A program made the translations under genes and the position numbers. Below the pieces are notes generated by a model. The model saw only the letters and a program-made list of their open reading frames with translations. It ran no database searches and was not told the DNA's origin. 64,000 nucleotides of DNA from an uncultured Bryobacteraceae bacterium (GTDB lineage: Bacteria; Acidobacteriota; Terriglobia; Bryobacterales; Bryobacteraceae), in NCBI GenBank assembly GCA_937920635.1, contig CAKZUE010000016.1, forward strand, positions 18,697 through 82,696, given 5' to 3'. Position 1 is the first letter of the stretch. Every line of letters starts with the position of its first letter. Shown here piece by piece: positions 8,970 to 17,237 of the stretch.

Positions 8970-10802
8970 TCAGCGCTCTGCCATCACCAAAATTTCGTCC
9001 ACCGCGGCCGCATCCCGGGCCGCCGGCGTAACAATCGTCTTTTTCCCGATGAAAATCTTCTTTTTCTTCGCGATTGCTTCGCGCACGTCCGCCTCGCAGA
9101 CGAAATCCACGATCTCGATCTTCGGGGCGGGCGGACCGGCCGGCTCATCAGGCGCGGAGTCTCCGCTCTCCGGCGGCGGCTGCGGCTTCGGGCCGGAACA
9201 GGCGCAGGCCGGCGCCGCGCCCGTGCGGGCCAGGTATCGGTCCACGGCCCCCGCCACCGCGGCGGCCGGAATCTCATTGCCTGCGGCGGTGGCAGGCGCG
9301 CCGCCAGGCAGCGCGGCCGCCACGGCCGCCTGCGCCGCGCCCGTGCGCACGGCAAAGCCTCTCTCGGCCAGAATTCTCTCGACTGCGGCCACCAGTGCGG
9401 CGCGGTCGGCCGCGCTCAGGCCGCTGTCCTGGCGTCCCATCGCCTCTTCGGCGGTCCGCACGGCCCAGGCCACCCGCTTCACGTTGATCAGATGTCGCGG
9501 CCCCACGTTGTCGGAGGTCACGTTGCCGCCGATGGCCCCGCAGCCGAGCGTCATGGAGGGCTGAAGATTCGTGGTGATGCCCACCGAGCCCTGCGGCGAC
9601 GAGGTGTTCACCAGCACGCGGTAAGCTGGCACGCGCCGGGCGAACTCGCTCACCCGGGCGCCGTCCCGCGCGTGGATCACCGCCGTATGGCCGATGCCGC
9701 CGAACCGCAGGATGGCCTCGCAGGCTTTCACCCCGGATTCGAAATCTTCCACCCAATACAGCGCCAGCACGGGGGACAGTTTCTCGGCGGAAAGAGGGAA
9801 TTCTTTGCCGATTCCGGCAATTTCTCCCGCCAGAATCGACGTCTCCGCGGGTACAGAAAAACCGGCCATTTCGGCGATTTTCTGCGGTGATTTCCCCACG
9901 CATTCCCCGCGCACGCGCACGCCGCCGGCGAACAGGGTCTTCTCCACCGCCGCCCGTTCGCTGTCATTCATCAGGTACGCGCCGTTGCGCTTCAGCCCGG
10001 CCAGCACCGTGTCGCGCAGGCGCCTCTCGGCCACCACCGTCTGCTCGCTCGAGCACACGGTGCCGTAGTCGAACTTCTTGCCCTCCACCACAAGCCGCAC
10101 AGCCGCCGGGAGATCGGCGGAGGCGTCGATCAGCACGGGCACGTTGCCCGGCCCCACTCCGTAAGCGGGCTTGCCGGACGAATACGCCGCGCGTACCATG
10201 CCCGAGCCGCCGGTGGCGAGAATCAGGGCGGTCTTCGGGTGCTTCATCAGCGCCTGCGTGGACTCGAGCGACGGCTGCTCCAGGCACTGGATCAACCCAC
10301 GCGGCGCGCCCGCTTTCTCGGCGGCTTCCATGGCGATGCCCGCCGCCGCCGCCGTGCATGCCTTCGCCGAAGGATGCGGGCTCAGCACCACCGCGTTGCC
10401 CGCCTTCAGGCAGATCAGGATCTTGAAGAAGGCGGTGGAGGTGGGGTTCGTCGTCGGGCACAGCGCCGCCACGACGCCTGCCGGCGTGCCGATCTCGGTG
10501 ATGCGCTGTTCGGGAATCTCGCGCAACACGCCCACCGTGCGCAGACCGCGCATCGAGCGCGGCAGCAGGTCCGTGCACAGGAGGTTCTTGGCCGTCTTGT
10601 CCTCGACGTTGCCCATGCCGGTCTCGTCGACCGCCATCTGGGCCAGCCGCCGCGCCTCGGCGCGCCCCGCCGCCGCCACTGCTTCCACGACCGCGTCGAT
10701 GCGCTCCTGCGAAAACTGCGCGTAAGCGAGCCACGCCGCGTGCGCCTGCTCGACCTTCGCGCGGACTTCTTCCAGAGACAGTGCGTCTGGCTCGTGCGGC
10801 AT
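8970..10802 (-). CDS. CoA-acylating aldehyde dehydrogenase, microcompartment type, with extra C-terminal domain
   Basis: The core (about residues 1-450) matches the EutE/PduP group, which oxidises acetaldehyde or propionaldehyde to acyl-CoA with NAD. The catalytic Cys is Cys250 in FDYGTVCSSEQTVV; TGGSGMVRAAY and VGPGNVPVLI are also typical. At 610 residues it is about 150 longer than usual. A helical segment and a Pro-rich linker lead to a final domain (about 561-610) with VDFVCEADVREAIAKKKKIF and IVTPAARDAA. The TPxARD pattern resembles one in microcompartment proteins such as EutT and EutQ, so this may be a cargo-targeting or partner domain. A GGAG sits 8 bases before the ATG. The shell gene lies 28 bases upstream. 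Confidence 0.88.
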   Translation of the reverse strand: MPHEPDALSLEEVRAKVEQAHAAWLAYAQFSQERIDAVVEAVAAAGRAEARRLAQMAVDETGMGNVEDKTAKNLLCTDLLPRSMRGLRTVGVLREIPEQRITEIGTPAGVVAALCPTTNPTSTAFFKILICLKAGNAVVLSPHPSAKACTAAAAGIAMEAAEKAGAPRGLIQCLEQPSLESTQALMKHPKTALILATGGSGMVRAAYSSGKPAYGVGPGNVPVLIDASADLPAAVRLVVEGKKFDYGTVCSSEQTVVAERRLRDTVLAGLKRNGAYLMNDSERAAVEKTLFAGGVRVRGECVGKSPQKIAEMAGFSVPAETSILAGEIAGIGKEFPLSAEKLSPVLALYWVEDFESGVKACEAILRFGGIGHTAVIHARDGARVSEFARRVPAYRVLVNTSSPQGSVGITTNLQPSMTLGCGAIGGNVTSDNVGPRHLINVKRVAWAVRTAEEAMGRQDSGLSAADRAALVAAVERILAERGFAVRTGAAQAAVAAALPGGAPATAAGNEIPAAAVAGAVDRYLARTGAAPACACSGPKPQPPPESGDSAPDEPAGPPAPKIEIVDFVCEADVREAIAKKKKIFIGKKTIVTPAARDAAAVDEILVMAER

Positions 10803-10830
10803 CGTGCGTCTCCGCCTTCAGCCCCGCCGG

Positions 10831-11112
10831 TCACTTCTTCGCGCTGTTGGAGGGGATCACCTTCTCGGTCTCTTCATGCGGGTTTGGGATCACGTGCACG
10901 GCGATCAGCTCGCCCACGCGCCGCGCCGCCGCCGCACCGGCGTCGGTGGCCGCTTTCACCGCCCCCACGTCGCCGCGCACGGTCACCACCACGTACGCCG
11001 CGCCCACGTATTCCTTGCCCGTGAGCACCACATTGGCCGTCTTCACCATGGCGTCGGCGGCTTCGATCGCGCCGATCAGCCCCTTCGTTTCGACCATGCC
11101 CAATGCTTCCAT
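10831..11112 (-). CDS. Bacterial microcompartment hexameric shell protein (BMC-H)
   Basis: The 93-residue protein is a single BMC domain, the tile that forms hexamers in the shell facets. [40 protein letters not shown] and [14 protein letters not shown] are near-textbook family sequence (PduA/EutM/CcmK group). A short Ser/Lys tail follows. It is first in a run with the aldehyde dehydrogenase. A GGGAGG lies about 12 bases before the ATG. No pentameric vertex protein, trimeric shell protein, phosphotransacylase or signature enzyme is present in this window, so the compartment cannot be closed from these genes alone. Confidence 0.95.
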   Translation of the reverse strand: MEALGMVETKGLIGAIEAADAMVKTANVVLTGKEYVGAAYVVVTVRGDVGAVKAATDAGAAAARRVGELIAVHVIPNPHEETEKVIPSNSAKK

Positions 11113-11141
11113 TGCTGCTTGTTACCTCCCGTCGCAGGCCG

Positions 11142-11154
11142 TTCAAATGTTGAA
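11142..11154. promoter_or_regulatory. Small palindrome in the BMC / htpX divergent promoter region
   Basis: TTCAA-ATG-TTGAA is a 5-bp inverted repeat with a 3-base spacer. It lies 30 bases upstream of the shell-protein start, in the 125-base region between two divergent genes. It could be an operator for the microcompartment transcript. It is short, so chance is possible. Confidence 0.2.
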
Positions 11155-11237
11155 ACTCTCACGGTATCACAACCGGGCGCCCGTGGAACCCCCGCGGCTC
11201 CTCCTGCATCTGAGAAAATGGGGTGTAGGAAACAACG

Positions 11238-12080
11238 ATGAACGGAATCAAGACCGTCCTTCTGCTCGGACTTCTGAGCGGCGTTCTGCTCGCCATCGGC
11301 CAGGCGCTCGGCGGCGCCTCGGGGCTCCAGATGGCGCTGCTGTTTGCCGTGGCGATGAATTTCTTCAGCTACTTTTTCTCCGAAAAGATCGCGCTGATGA
11401 CGAGCGGCGCCGTACGGGTCAGCCACACCGAGAACCCGGAGATCTACTACCGGCTGGCTCCCATCGTCCAGCGCCTCTGTCAGCGGATGGGCATTCCCGA
11501 ACCCAAGCTGTGGGTGATTCCGGAGCGCTCCCCCAACGCCTTCGCCACCGGCCGCAATCCGCGGCACTCGTCCGTGGCGGTGACCGCCGGATTGCTCGAG
11601 CTGATGAACGACGACGAGCTGGAGGGCGTGATCGCCCATGAGCTGGCTCACGTCCGCAACCGTGACATCCTGATCAGCTCCATCGCCGCCACCATCGCCG
11701 CGGCCATTACTTTCGCCGCCCGGATGTTCGTCTTCTTCGGCGGCGGCCGCAGCAGCGACGACGACGCGCCCAGCCCGCTGGCCAGCCTCGCCCTGCTGCT
11801 GCTGGCGCCCATCGCCGCGCTGCTCATCCAGATGGCCATCTCGCGCACGCGCGAATACGCCGCCGATGCCGAAGCCGCCCGCGCCGTCGGCACCGGCCGC
11901 GGCCTGGCCAACGCGTTGCGCAAGCTCGAATCGTGGTCCAAGCGCATCCCGCTCGACGCCAACCCGGCCATGTCGCACATGTACATCATCAAGCCCTTCT
12001 CCGGCCAGAGCCTGATGCGGCTGTTTTCCACGCACCCGCCCACGGCGGAGCGCATCGCCCGGTTGGAAAGGCTTGCTTGA
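11238..12080 (+). CDS. htpX: M48 family membrane zinc metallopeptidase, HtpX type
   Basis: At 280 residues this matches HtpX, a membrane protease that removes misfolded membrane proteins. Two N-terminal hydrophobic segments (about 5-25 and 30-50) are followed by the zinc motif VIAHELAHVRNRDI. Two further hydrophobic segments follow, near IAATIAAAITFAARMFVFF and LALLLLAPIAALLI. The conserved SRTREYAADAEAAR carries the third zinc ligand, and FSTHPPTAERIARL closes the domain. AGGAAA precedes the ATG. Its TGA overlaps the TTG start of the next gene. Confidence 0.92.
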   Translation: MNGIKTVLLLGLLSGVLLAIGQALGGASGLQMALLFAVAMNFFSYFFSEKIALMTSGAVRVSHTENPEIYYRLAPIVQRLCQRMGIPEPKLWVIPERSPNAFATGRNPRHSSVAVTAGLLELMNDDELEGVIAHELAHVRNRDILISSIAATIAAAITFAARMFVFFGGGRSSDDDAPSPLASLALLLLAPIAALLIQMAISRTREYAADAEAARAVGTGRGLANALRKLESWSKRIPLDANPAMSHMYIIKPFSGQSLMRLFSTHPPTAERIARLERLA

Positions 12081-13237
12081 CACAGGTCACCGTCACCCGC
12101 AAAGGCGAAAACCGCCTGGCCTCGGGCCATCCGTGGATCTATTCAAGCGACGTCGCCGATACGCGCGGCGCCGAGCCGGGCGAGGCGGTCCGCGTGGTCA
12201 ATGAGCGCGGCCGCTTCCTCGGCGTCGCGCACTTCAGCTCCGTTTCGCAGATCCGGCTGCGGCTGCTCGCCCGCGAAGACCGCCCCATTGACCGCGGCTT
12301 CTTCCTCGAGCGGCTCCGTGCCGCCATTGAGTTCCGCCGCCGCGCCGTTCAGGACTCAGACGCGTGCCGCCTTGTCCACGCCGAGGCCGACCTGCTGCCG
12401 GCCCTGATCGTGGATCAGTACGCCGGCCATCTCTCCGTGCAGTTTCTCGATCAGGGCATGGACCGCGCCGCGCCGCTCATTGCCGGTTGCCTGCGGGAAC
12501 TTCTCGAACCTGCTTCCATCCTGGCCCGCAACGACGTGCCCGTGCGCCGTCTCGAACAGCTCCCCCCGGAGCCCCAGCCGCTCCACGGCGAGCCGCCCGC
12601 GCGCGTCGAGATCCGCATGAACGGGCTGCGGCTGCTGGTCGATCCGCTGCACGGGCAGAAGACCGGCGTGTTTCTCGATCAGCGCGAAAATTACCTCGCC
12701 GCCGCACGCTGGGCCCGCGGCCGCGGGCTGGATCTGTTCACCTGCACCGGCGGCTTCGCCCTGCACGCCGCCCGGTGCTGCGAATCCATCGAGGCCGTGG
12801 ATACTTCCGCTGCCGCCTTGGAGCTGGCCGCCGAAAACGCGCGCCTCAACGCCATTGAAAACATCCAGTGGCGCGAGGCCAATTCCTTCGACTATCTCAG
12901 CGGGCTTGTCTCCGCGCGCCGCCAGTTCGATTGGATCGTCCTCGATCCGCCCGCCTTCGCCAAGTCGCGCGCGAACCTCGACTCCGCCCTGCGCGCCTAC
13001 CGCGAGATCAACTTCAAGGCGCTGAAGCTGCTCGCGCCCGGCGGCGTGCTGGTGACCTGCTCCTGCTCGCATCACTTGTCGGAAGCGGCGCTGCTCGAAC
13101 TGGTGGCCTCGGCGGCGCTGTCCGCTGGCCGCACGCTGCGCGTGCTCGAACGCCGCACCCAGGCGTCCGACCATCCCATCCTCCTGACCGTGCCCGAGAC
13201 GCACTACCTCAAGTGCCTCATCCTCCAGGCGCTGTAA
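12077..13237 (+). CDS. Class I SAM-dependent rRNA (cytosine-C5) methyltransferase, RlmI-like
   Basis: The protein has an N-terminal PUA domain (about residues 2-75, starting VTVTRKGENRLASGHPWIYS). A central region follows, then a Rossmann methyltransferase domain with LDLFTCTGGFALHAA (SAM motif I), DPPAFAKSRANL and the cysteine-bearing VTCSCSHHL. This is the layout of RlmI, which makes m5C in 23S rRNA. I place the start at the TTG overlapping the htpX stop (TTGA), giving 386 residues and matching the start of the PUA domain. Longer in-frame starts would lie deep inside htpX. Confidence 0.87.
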   Translation: MTQVTVTRKGENRLASGHPWIYSSDVADTRGAEPGEAVRVVNERGRFLGVAHFSSVSQIRLRLLAREDRPIDRGFFLERLRAAIEFRRRAVQDSDACRLVHAEADLLPALIVDQYAGHLSVQFLDQGMDRAAPLIAGCLRELLEPASILARNDVPVRRLEQLPPEPQPLHGEPPARVEIRMNGLRLLVDPLHGQKTGVFLDQRENYLAAARWARGRGLDLFTCTGGFALHAARCCESIEAVDTSAAALELAAENARLNAIENIQWREANSFDYLSGLVSARRQFDWIVLDPPAFAKSRANLDSALRAYREINFKALKLLAPGGVLVTCSCSHHLSEAALLELVASAALSAGRTLRVLERRTQASDHPILLTVPETHYLKCLILQAL

Positions 13238-13257
13238 GGCGCGCGGCGCGGTCCGGT

Positions 13258-13714
13258 CAGGAAATGCGAATGAAGCGGCTAAAGCCCTGCGCATTCCTGC
13301 CGATCTGACAGGCAGTGGTCGCTACCGAAAGGAGGTGAGCATCCTGGTAGATCATCACTGGGGCGATCACGAACGGGAACGGAAGCGCTGCCCCGCCTCC
13401 AACGGCCACGTGCGGCATGGTGCCCTGGCCAGCGGTTCAGACCGCGCAGCGGGCGGAGATGACAGCGATCGCCCGGCAGGCTGCGGCCGCGCCGGCTGAA
13501 GTGCCCGGTTCGTGATCGCCCGTGCTGTCTTCCGTCAGCCGCGCCTCATCCGGCAGCCGCCTGGATCGCATCGCCCGCAGACGGGCTTCACCAGTCCCTC
13601 GCAATTGCCTGCGCGTCCCGGGAAACACGGGAGCACCAAGACTGAAGTGCCGCAGGCCTTCTTCTGTGACGCGGCCGAAGGGCGCCAAGCGCCCGGGAAG
13701 GAGAGGTCTGCGGC
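13258..13714 (+). ncRNA. Candidate long structured RNA or leader upstream of the corrinoid operon
   Basis: The 675 bases between the methyltransferase and the corrinoid protein are rich in nested inverted repeats. A perfect 14-bp long-range helix pairs 13361-13374 (GGGCGATCACGAAC) with 13508-13521. Inside it are hairpins 13404-13430 (GGCCA/TGGCC, with inner GGCA/TGCC), 13432-13445 (GCGGT-TCAG-ACCGC) and 13450-13475 (CGGGCG/CGCCCG). Downstream come 13573-13586 (GCCCG/CGGGC), 13649-13714 (GCCGCAG/CTGCGGC) and inside it 13680-13694 (GGGCGC-CAA-GCGCCC). I see no cobalamin-riboswitch box, RNase P core or tmRNA signature. The strand is assumed from the downstream operon. Confidence 0.35.
13335..13499 (+). 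CDS. Possible small His/Arg-rich ORF with a near-complete Shine-Dalgarno sequence
   Basis: AAAGGAGGTGA at 13328-13338 complements almost the whole 3' tail of 16S rRNA. An open frame of 54 codons runs from the GTG within it to a TGA at 13497-13499. It reads LVDHHWGDHERERKRC near its start. The GTG overlaps the ribosome site, and the next in-frame start-like codon is a CTG at 13344, 8 bases after GGAGG. It lies inside the structured region, so the purine run could equally be part of an RNA fold. I do not recognise the product. Confidence 0.25.
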   Translation: MSILVDHHWGDHERERKRCPASNGHVRHGALASGSDRAAGGDDSDRPAGCGRAG

Positions 13715-13912
13715 CTGGGGCTGCGTGGGGACCGCTTGTTGCGGCCGCTGATGCGGCCTTCGCGCGCGGCAGAGAAACCCGCTGGCGCGGCCTTCGCGCC
13801 CGGCACGCATGCCACGCCCTCGTTGACCCATTCAGGAGATTTCGATACGCTTGTCGCAGCCGGACGCTCCGCGCCTGCCGGGTGCGCCGGTTCCGGCCTT
13901 AAGGAGTCCTGC

Positions 13913-14551
13913 ATGGCAGATCTCAGCAAACTTTTTGACGCTGTGCTCAATGGAGACCAGAAGACGGCCGTGGCCGTCACCCAGGAGGCGCTCGCCGAAG
14001 GCTGCGACCCGATGGAGCTGATCACGAAATACATGGTGCCCGCCATGGACGAGGTCGGGCGGCGCTTCGAGTGCGAAGAATACTTCGTTCCCGAACTGCT
14101 GCTGTCGGCGCGGGCCATGAAAGGCTCTCTCGAGCTGCTCCGGCCGTTGCTGGCCTCGAGCGGCGCGCAGCCGGCCGGCCGCGTGGTGATCGGCACGGTC
14201 AAAGGCGACCTGCACGACATCGGCAAGAACCTGGTCGCCTCCATGCTCGAGGGCGGCGGATTCGAAGTCATCGATCTCGGGGCCGACGTCCCGCCGGAGC
14301 GCTTCATCGAAGCCGTGCGCGAGAAAAACGCCCGCATCGTCGCCCTCTCGGCGCTGCTCACGGTCACGATGCCCTCGATGCGCAAGACCATCGATGCGCT
14401 GAAAGACGCCGGCGTGCGCGATCAGGTGAAGGTCATGGTGGGCGGCGCCCCGGTCACTCCTCAGTTCGCCGAAGAAATCGGCGCGGACGCTTACGGCGAG
14501 AACGCCACCGCCGCTGTCGCCCTGGCCCGCAAGTTCGCCCAGGCAGGTTGA
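13913..14551 (+). CDS. Corrinoid (B12-binding) methyl-carrier protein, MtbC/MtaC-like
   Basis: This 212-residue protein carries the methyl group on a cobalt corrinoid between methyltransferases. The N-terminal four-helix cap is about residues 1-90. The B12-binding Rossmann domain follows, with GDLHDIGKNLVASML supplying the lower-axial His and VIDLGADVPPERF and MVGGAPVTPQFAEEIGADAY in the usual places. It resembles the carriers for methylamines, methanol and methoxy compounds and the central part of MetH. The start at 13913 has AAGGAG 6 bases upstream. It is first in a five-gene operon; the next gene starts 6 bases after its stop. Confidence 0.9.
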   Translation: MADLSKLFDAVLNGDQKTAVAVTQEALAEGCDPMELITKYMVPAMDEVGRRFECEEYFVPELLLSARAMKGSLELLRPLLASSGAQPAGRVVIGTVKGDLHDIGKNLVASMLEGGGFEVIDLGADVPPERFIEAVREKNARIVALSALLTVTMPSMRKTIDALKDAGVRDQVKVMVGGAPVTPQFAEEIGADAYGENATAAVALARKFAQAG

Positions 14552-14557
14552 TACGCT

Positions 14558-15430
14558 ATGGCCGGACTCGCCGACTGGACCGCACACGGCATCCTCATCA
14601 CCGACGGCGCGTGGGGCACACGCCTGCAGGAACTGGGCCTCGAGCCGGGCGAGATCCCTGACTCGTGGAACCTCGCCTGGCCTGAACGTGTGGAGCAGGT
14701 CGCCCGCGAGTATGTCGAAGCCGGCAGCGAAGTGATCCTCACCAATACGTTTCGGGCCAACCGAATCACTCTGGCCGCGGCGGGCCTCGACGCCCAGGTC
14801 AGGCAAATCAACGCGGCGGGCGTCGCAATCAGCCGCCGCGCCGCCTCAGGCCGCGCCCGCGTGGCCGCTTCCATCGGCCCTGCGGGCAAGATGCTCATGA
14901 CGGGAGAGGTTACCGCCGAAGAGCTTCACGCCGCTTTTCTCGAGCAGGCGGAAGCGCTGGCGGAGGCGGGCGCCGACGCGCTGCTCGTGGAAACGATGAG
15001 CGATCTGGAAGAAGCGCGCATCGCCCTGCTTGCCGCGCGCTCGACCGGCCTCCCCGTGATCGTTTCCTTCGCCTTCGATACGGGCAGGAACCGCGACCGC
15101 ACCATGATGGGCGTCACGCCGGAACAGGCGGCGGCCGAAATGCAGGCCGCCGGCGCCGATGCCGTCGGGGCCAACTGCGGCGCGGGCATCGAGCGCTTCC
15201 CGGCTCTCTGCGCGCGCATGCGCCACGCCTGTTCGCTCCCTATCTGGATCAAAGCCAACGCCGGGCTGCCGGAGTGGCGGGACGGCCGTGCCGTCTACAC
15301 CGCCGCGCCGGAGGCGTTCGCCTCGCACTTGCCGGCGCTGGCCGAAGCCGGCGCTGCGTTTGTCGGAGGATGCTGCGGCACTTCGCCCGCCTTCATCCGC
15401 GCTCTCGCCGCCGCCCGGGAGGCGCTGTGA
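14558..15430 (+). CDS. Homocysteine S-methyltransferase family protein
   Basis: The 290-residue protein is a zinc TIM barrel that transfers a methyl group to a thiol such as homocysteine. It shows ILITDGAWGTRLQELG at the start, ILTNTFRANRITL, and zinc cysteines in GANCGAG and GGCCGTSP. It corresponds to the N-terminal part of MetH as a free-standing enzyme. Next to a corrinoid protein it probably takes methyl groups from the corrinoid to form methionine. The stop overlaps the GTG start of the DUF1638 gene. Confidence 0.85.
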   Translation: MAGLADWTAHGILITDGAWGTRLQELGLEPGEIPDSWNLAWPERVEQVAREYVEAGSEVILTNTFRANRITLAAAGLDAQVRQINAAGVAISRRAASGRARVAASIGPAGKMLMTGEVTAEELHAAFLEQAEALAEAGADALLVETMSDLEEARIALLAARSTGLPVIVSFAFDTGRNRDRTMMGVTPEQAAAEMQAAGADAVGANCGAGIERFPALCARMRHACSLPIWIKANAGLPEWRDGRAVYTAAPEAFASHLPALAEAGAAFVGGCCGTSPAFIRALAAAREAL

Positions 15431-16173
15431 AGCTCCGGCTGATCAGTTGCGAGGTCCTGTTTCGCGAGATGTGCGATGCCGTGGCGCGCTCGCCTCATCA
15501 AGTGGACGTGGAATTCCTCCCCAAGGGCTGGCATGATCTCGGCGGCCGCCGCATGGCCGGCCTGATTCAGGCAAAGATCGACGCCGTCGCGCCGGCTGCT
15601 TACGACGCCATCCTGCTCGGCTACGGGTTGTGCGGCAACGGGCTGGACGGCATCCACGCCCGGCATACGCCCCTGGTGCTGCCCCGCGCGCATGATTGCA
15701 TCGCTCTGCTGATGGGCGGCCGGGACCGGTATCAGCAGTTTTTCGAAGAATATCCCGGCACTTTTTATCGTTCAACCGGCTGGCTGGAGCGGGGAAAAGG
15801 TCTGAAACAGCTCACCCATGGCACCACTGGTCTGGAAAATTCGCTGGAAGATTTTATCGCCAAATACGGCGAAGAGAACGGCCGATATCTGTACGAAGAG
15901 CTGACGCGCTACCGCTCCGCCTACCAGCGCCTCGTGTTCATCGAAACCGGCCTCGAGCCGGACTCGCGTTTCGAAGACGAGGCGCGGTGGGAAGCGGCCG
16001 AACACGGCTACGAGTTTGTGAAGGTCCCGGGCAGCCTCCACTGGTTCCGCCGCCTTGTCAACGGCGACTGGCGCAGCGAGGACTTTCTGTTCGTCCAGCC
16101 GGGAGAGCGCGTGCGCGCCACTTACGGCGATGGCGTCGTCCGCGTGGAACCGGCCCGTGAAGCCGCATCGTGA
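15427..16173 (+). CDS. DUF1638 family protein
   Basis: The start is the GTG overlapping the previous stop (GTGA), giving 248 residues. ILLGYGLCGNGLDGI and the segment RAHDCIALLMGGRDRYQQFF are the recognisable family blocks. Cys and His in these segments could bind a metal. DUF1638 proteins often lie beside corrinoid methyltransferase genes, so a role in that pathway is likely; the reaction is not known to me. No signal peptide or membrane segment is seen. It overlaps or nearly overlaps both neighbours, which supports a single operon. Confidence 0.8.
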   Translation: MKLRLISCEVLFREMCDAVARSPHQVDVEFLPKGWHDLGGRRMAGLIQAKIDAVAPAAYDAILLGYGLCGNGLDGIHARHTPLVLPRAHDCIALLMGGRDRYQQFFEEYPGTFYRSTGWLERGKGLKQLTHGTTGLENSLEDFIAKYGEENGRYLYEELTRYRSAYQRLVFIETGLEPDSRFEDEARWEAAEHGYEFVKVPGSLHWFRRLVNGDWRSEDFLFVQPGERVRATYGDGVVRVEPAREAAS

Positions 16174-16223
16174 AGCTGCATCATGACGGCCCGTCCGGTC
16201 TGAAGCAAGAGGGAGGCGCATTC

Positions 16224-17237
16224 ATGACTGGCAGGCAGAGGATTCTGGCCCGGATCCATCATCAACCGCTGGATCATCTTCCCGTGATGCCCATCGCCAT
16301 GATGTTCGCCGCCGATGTGGCCGGAGTCCGGTACGGGGATTACGCCCGCGACCACCGGGTGCTGGCTCAGGCGCAGATCGCCGTGGCGCGGCGTTTCGGA
16401 TTCGACCACGTCAGCGCCATCTCCGATCCGGCGCGCGAGACCGCCGACCTCGGCGGCGCCATCGAGTGGTTCGACGACCAGCCGCCCGCGGTGGTCGAGA
16501 GCCGCGCGGTGCTGCATGAGAAAGGCGTGCTGGACCGCTTGCCCCTGCCCGATCCTCTTGCCCCGGGGAGCCGCATGAGGGACCGCGTCGACGGCGTCGC
16601 CCTGCTCGCCCGCGAAGCCGGTGATGAGCTGATGGTGGAGGGCTGGGTGGAAGGCCCCTGCGCGCTCGGCGCGGACCTCCGCGGGCTGAACACCCTGATG
16701 CTGGACTTCATCGACGATCCGCCCTTCGTCGAGGCGCTGTTCGACTATTGCGTCCGGCTGGAAGTCCTGTTCGCCCGCGCCCAGGCGGACGCCGGGGCCA
16801 CGCTGATCGGAATCGGCGACGCTGCCGCTTCGCTGATCGGACCGCGCCTGTATCAGGAATTCGTCCTCCCGTACGAGAAAAAGCTTGTTGCCTCTATCCG
16901 GGAAATGGGCGTGCCCGTACGTTTGCATATCTGCGGAAACACCAGAAAAATTGCCGGAGGAATGGGGGAAACCGGCGCTGATATTGTCGACCTGGATTTC
17001 CTCACGCCCATGGACCTGGCCCGCGCCGCCATGCCGGAGCCGCAGGTCCTTCTCGGCAACATCGACCCCGTGCGCGTCCTGCGCGATGGCACGCCGGAGC
17101 AGGTGGAGGCCGCGCTCGAGGAGTGCTTCCGCGCCGCCGGCCCGTCCTACATCGTTGGGCCGGGCTGCGAGACGCCGCGCGGGACGCCGTTTGCGAACAT
17201 GGAAGCGATGACGCGCTTTGCGCGCACCCGCCTGTGA
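16224..17237 (+). CDS. Uroporphyrinogen decarboxylase-like methyltransferase (MtaA/MtbA-like)
   Basis: The protein of 337 residues has the UroD TIM-barrel fold. In corrinoid operons this family usually moves methyl groups to or from a corrinoid protein rather than decarboxylating porphyrins. VEGWVEGPCALGADLRGLNT, PYEKKLVASIREMGVPVRLH and LLGNIDPVRVLRDGTPEQVE are typical. VRLHICGN supplies a His and a Cys of the likely zinc site, and VGPGCETPRGTP near the end supplies another Cys. I chose the ATG at 16224, with GGGAGG 7 bases upstream, over an upstream GTG at 16170 that overlaps the previous stop. The next gene overlaps its stop. Confidence 0.83.
   Translation: MTGRQRILARIHHQPLDHLPVMPIAMMFAADVAGVRYGDYARDHRVLAQAQIAVARRFGFDHVSAISDPARETADLGGAIEWFDDQPPAVVESRAVLHEKGVLDRLPLPDPLAPGSRMRDRVDGVALLAREAGDELMVEGWVEGPCALGADLRGLNTLMLDFIDDPPFVEALFDYCVRLEVLFARAQADAGATLIGIGDAAASLIGPRLYQEFVLPYEKKLVASIREMGVPVRLHICGNTRKIAGGMGETGADIVDLDFLTPMDLARAAMPEPQVLLGNIDPVRVLRDGTPEQVEAALEECFRAAGPSYIVGPGCETPRGTPFANMEAMTRFARTRL

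Noticed and set aside
13500..13912. Cobalamin riboswitch upstream of the corrinoid protein gene
   Set aside because: I looked for the B12 box and other conserved blocks and could not place them; only unassigned hairpins are present.
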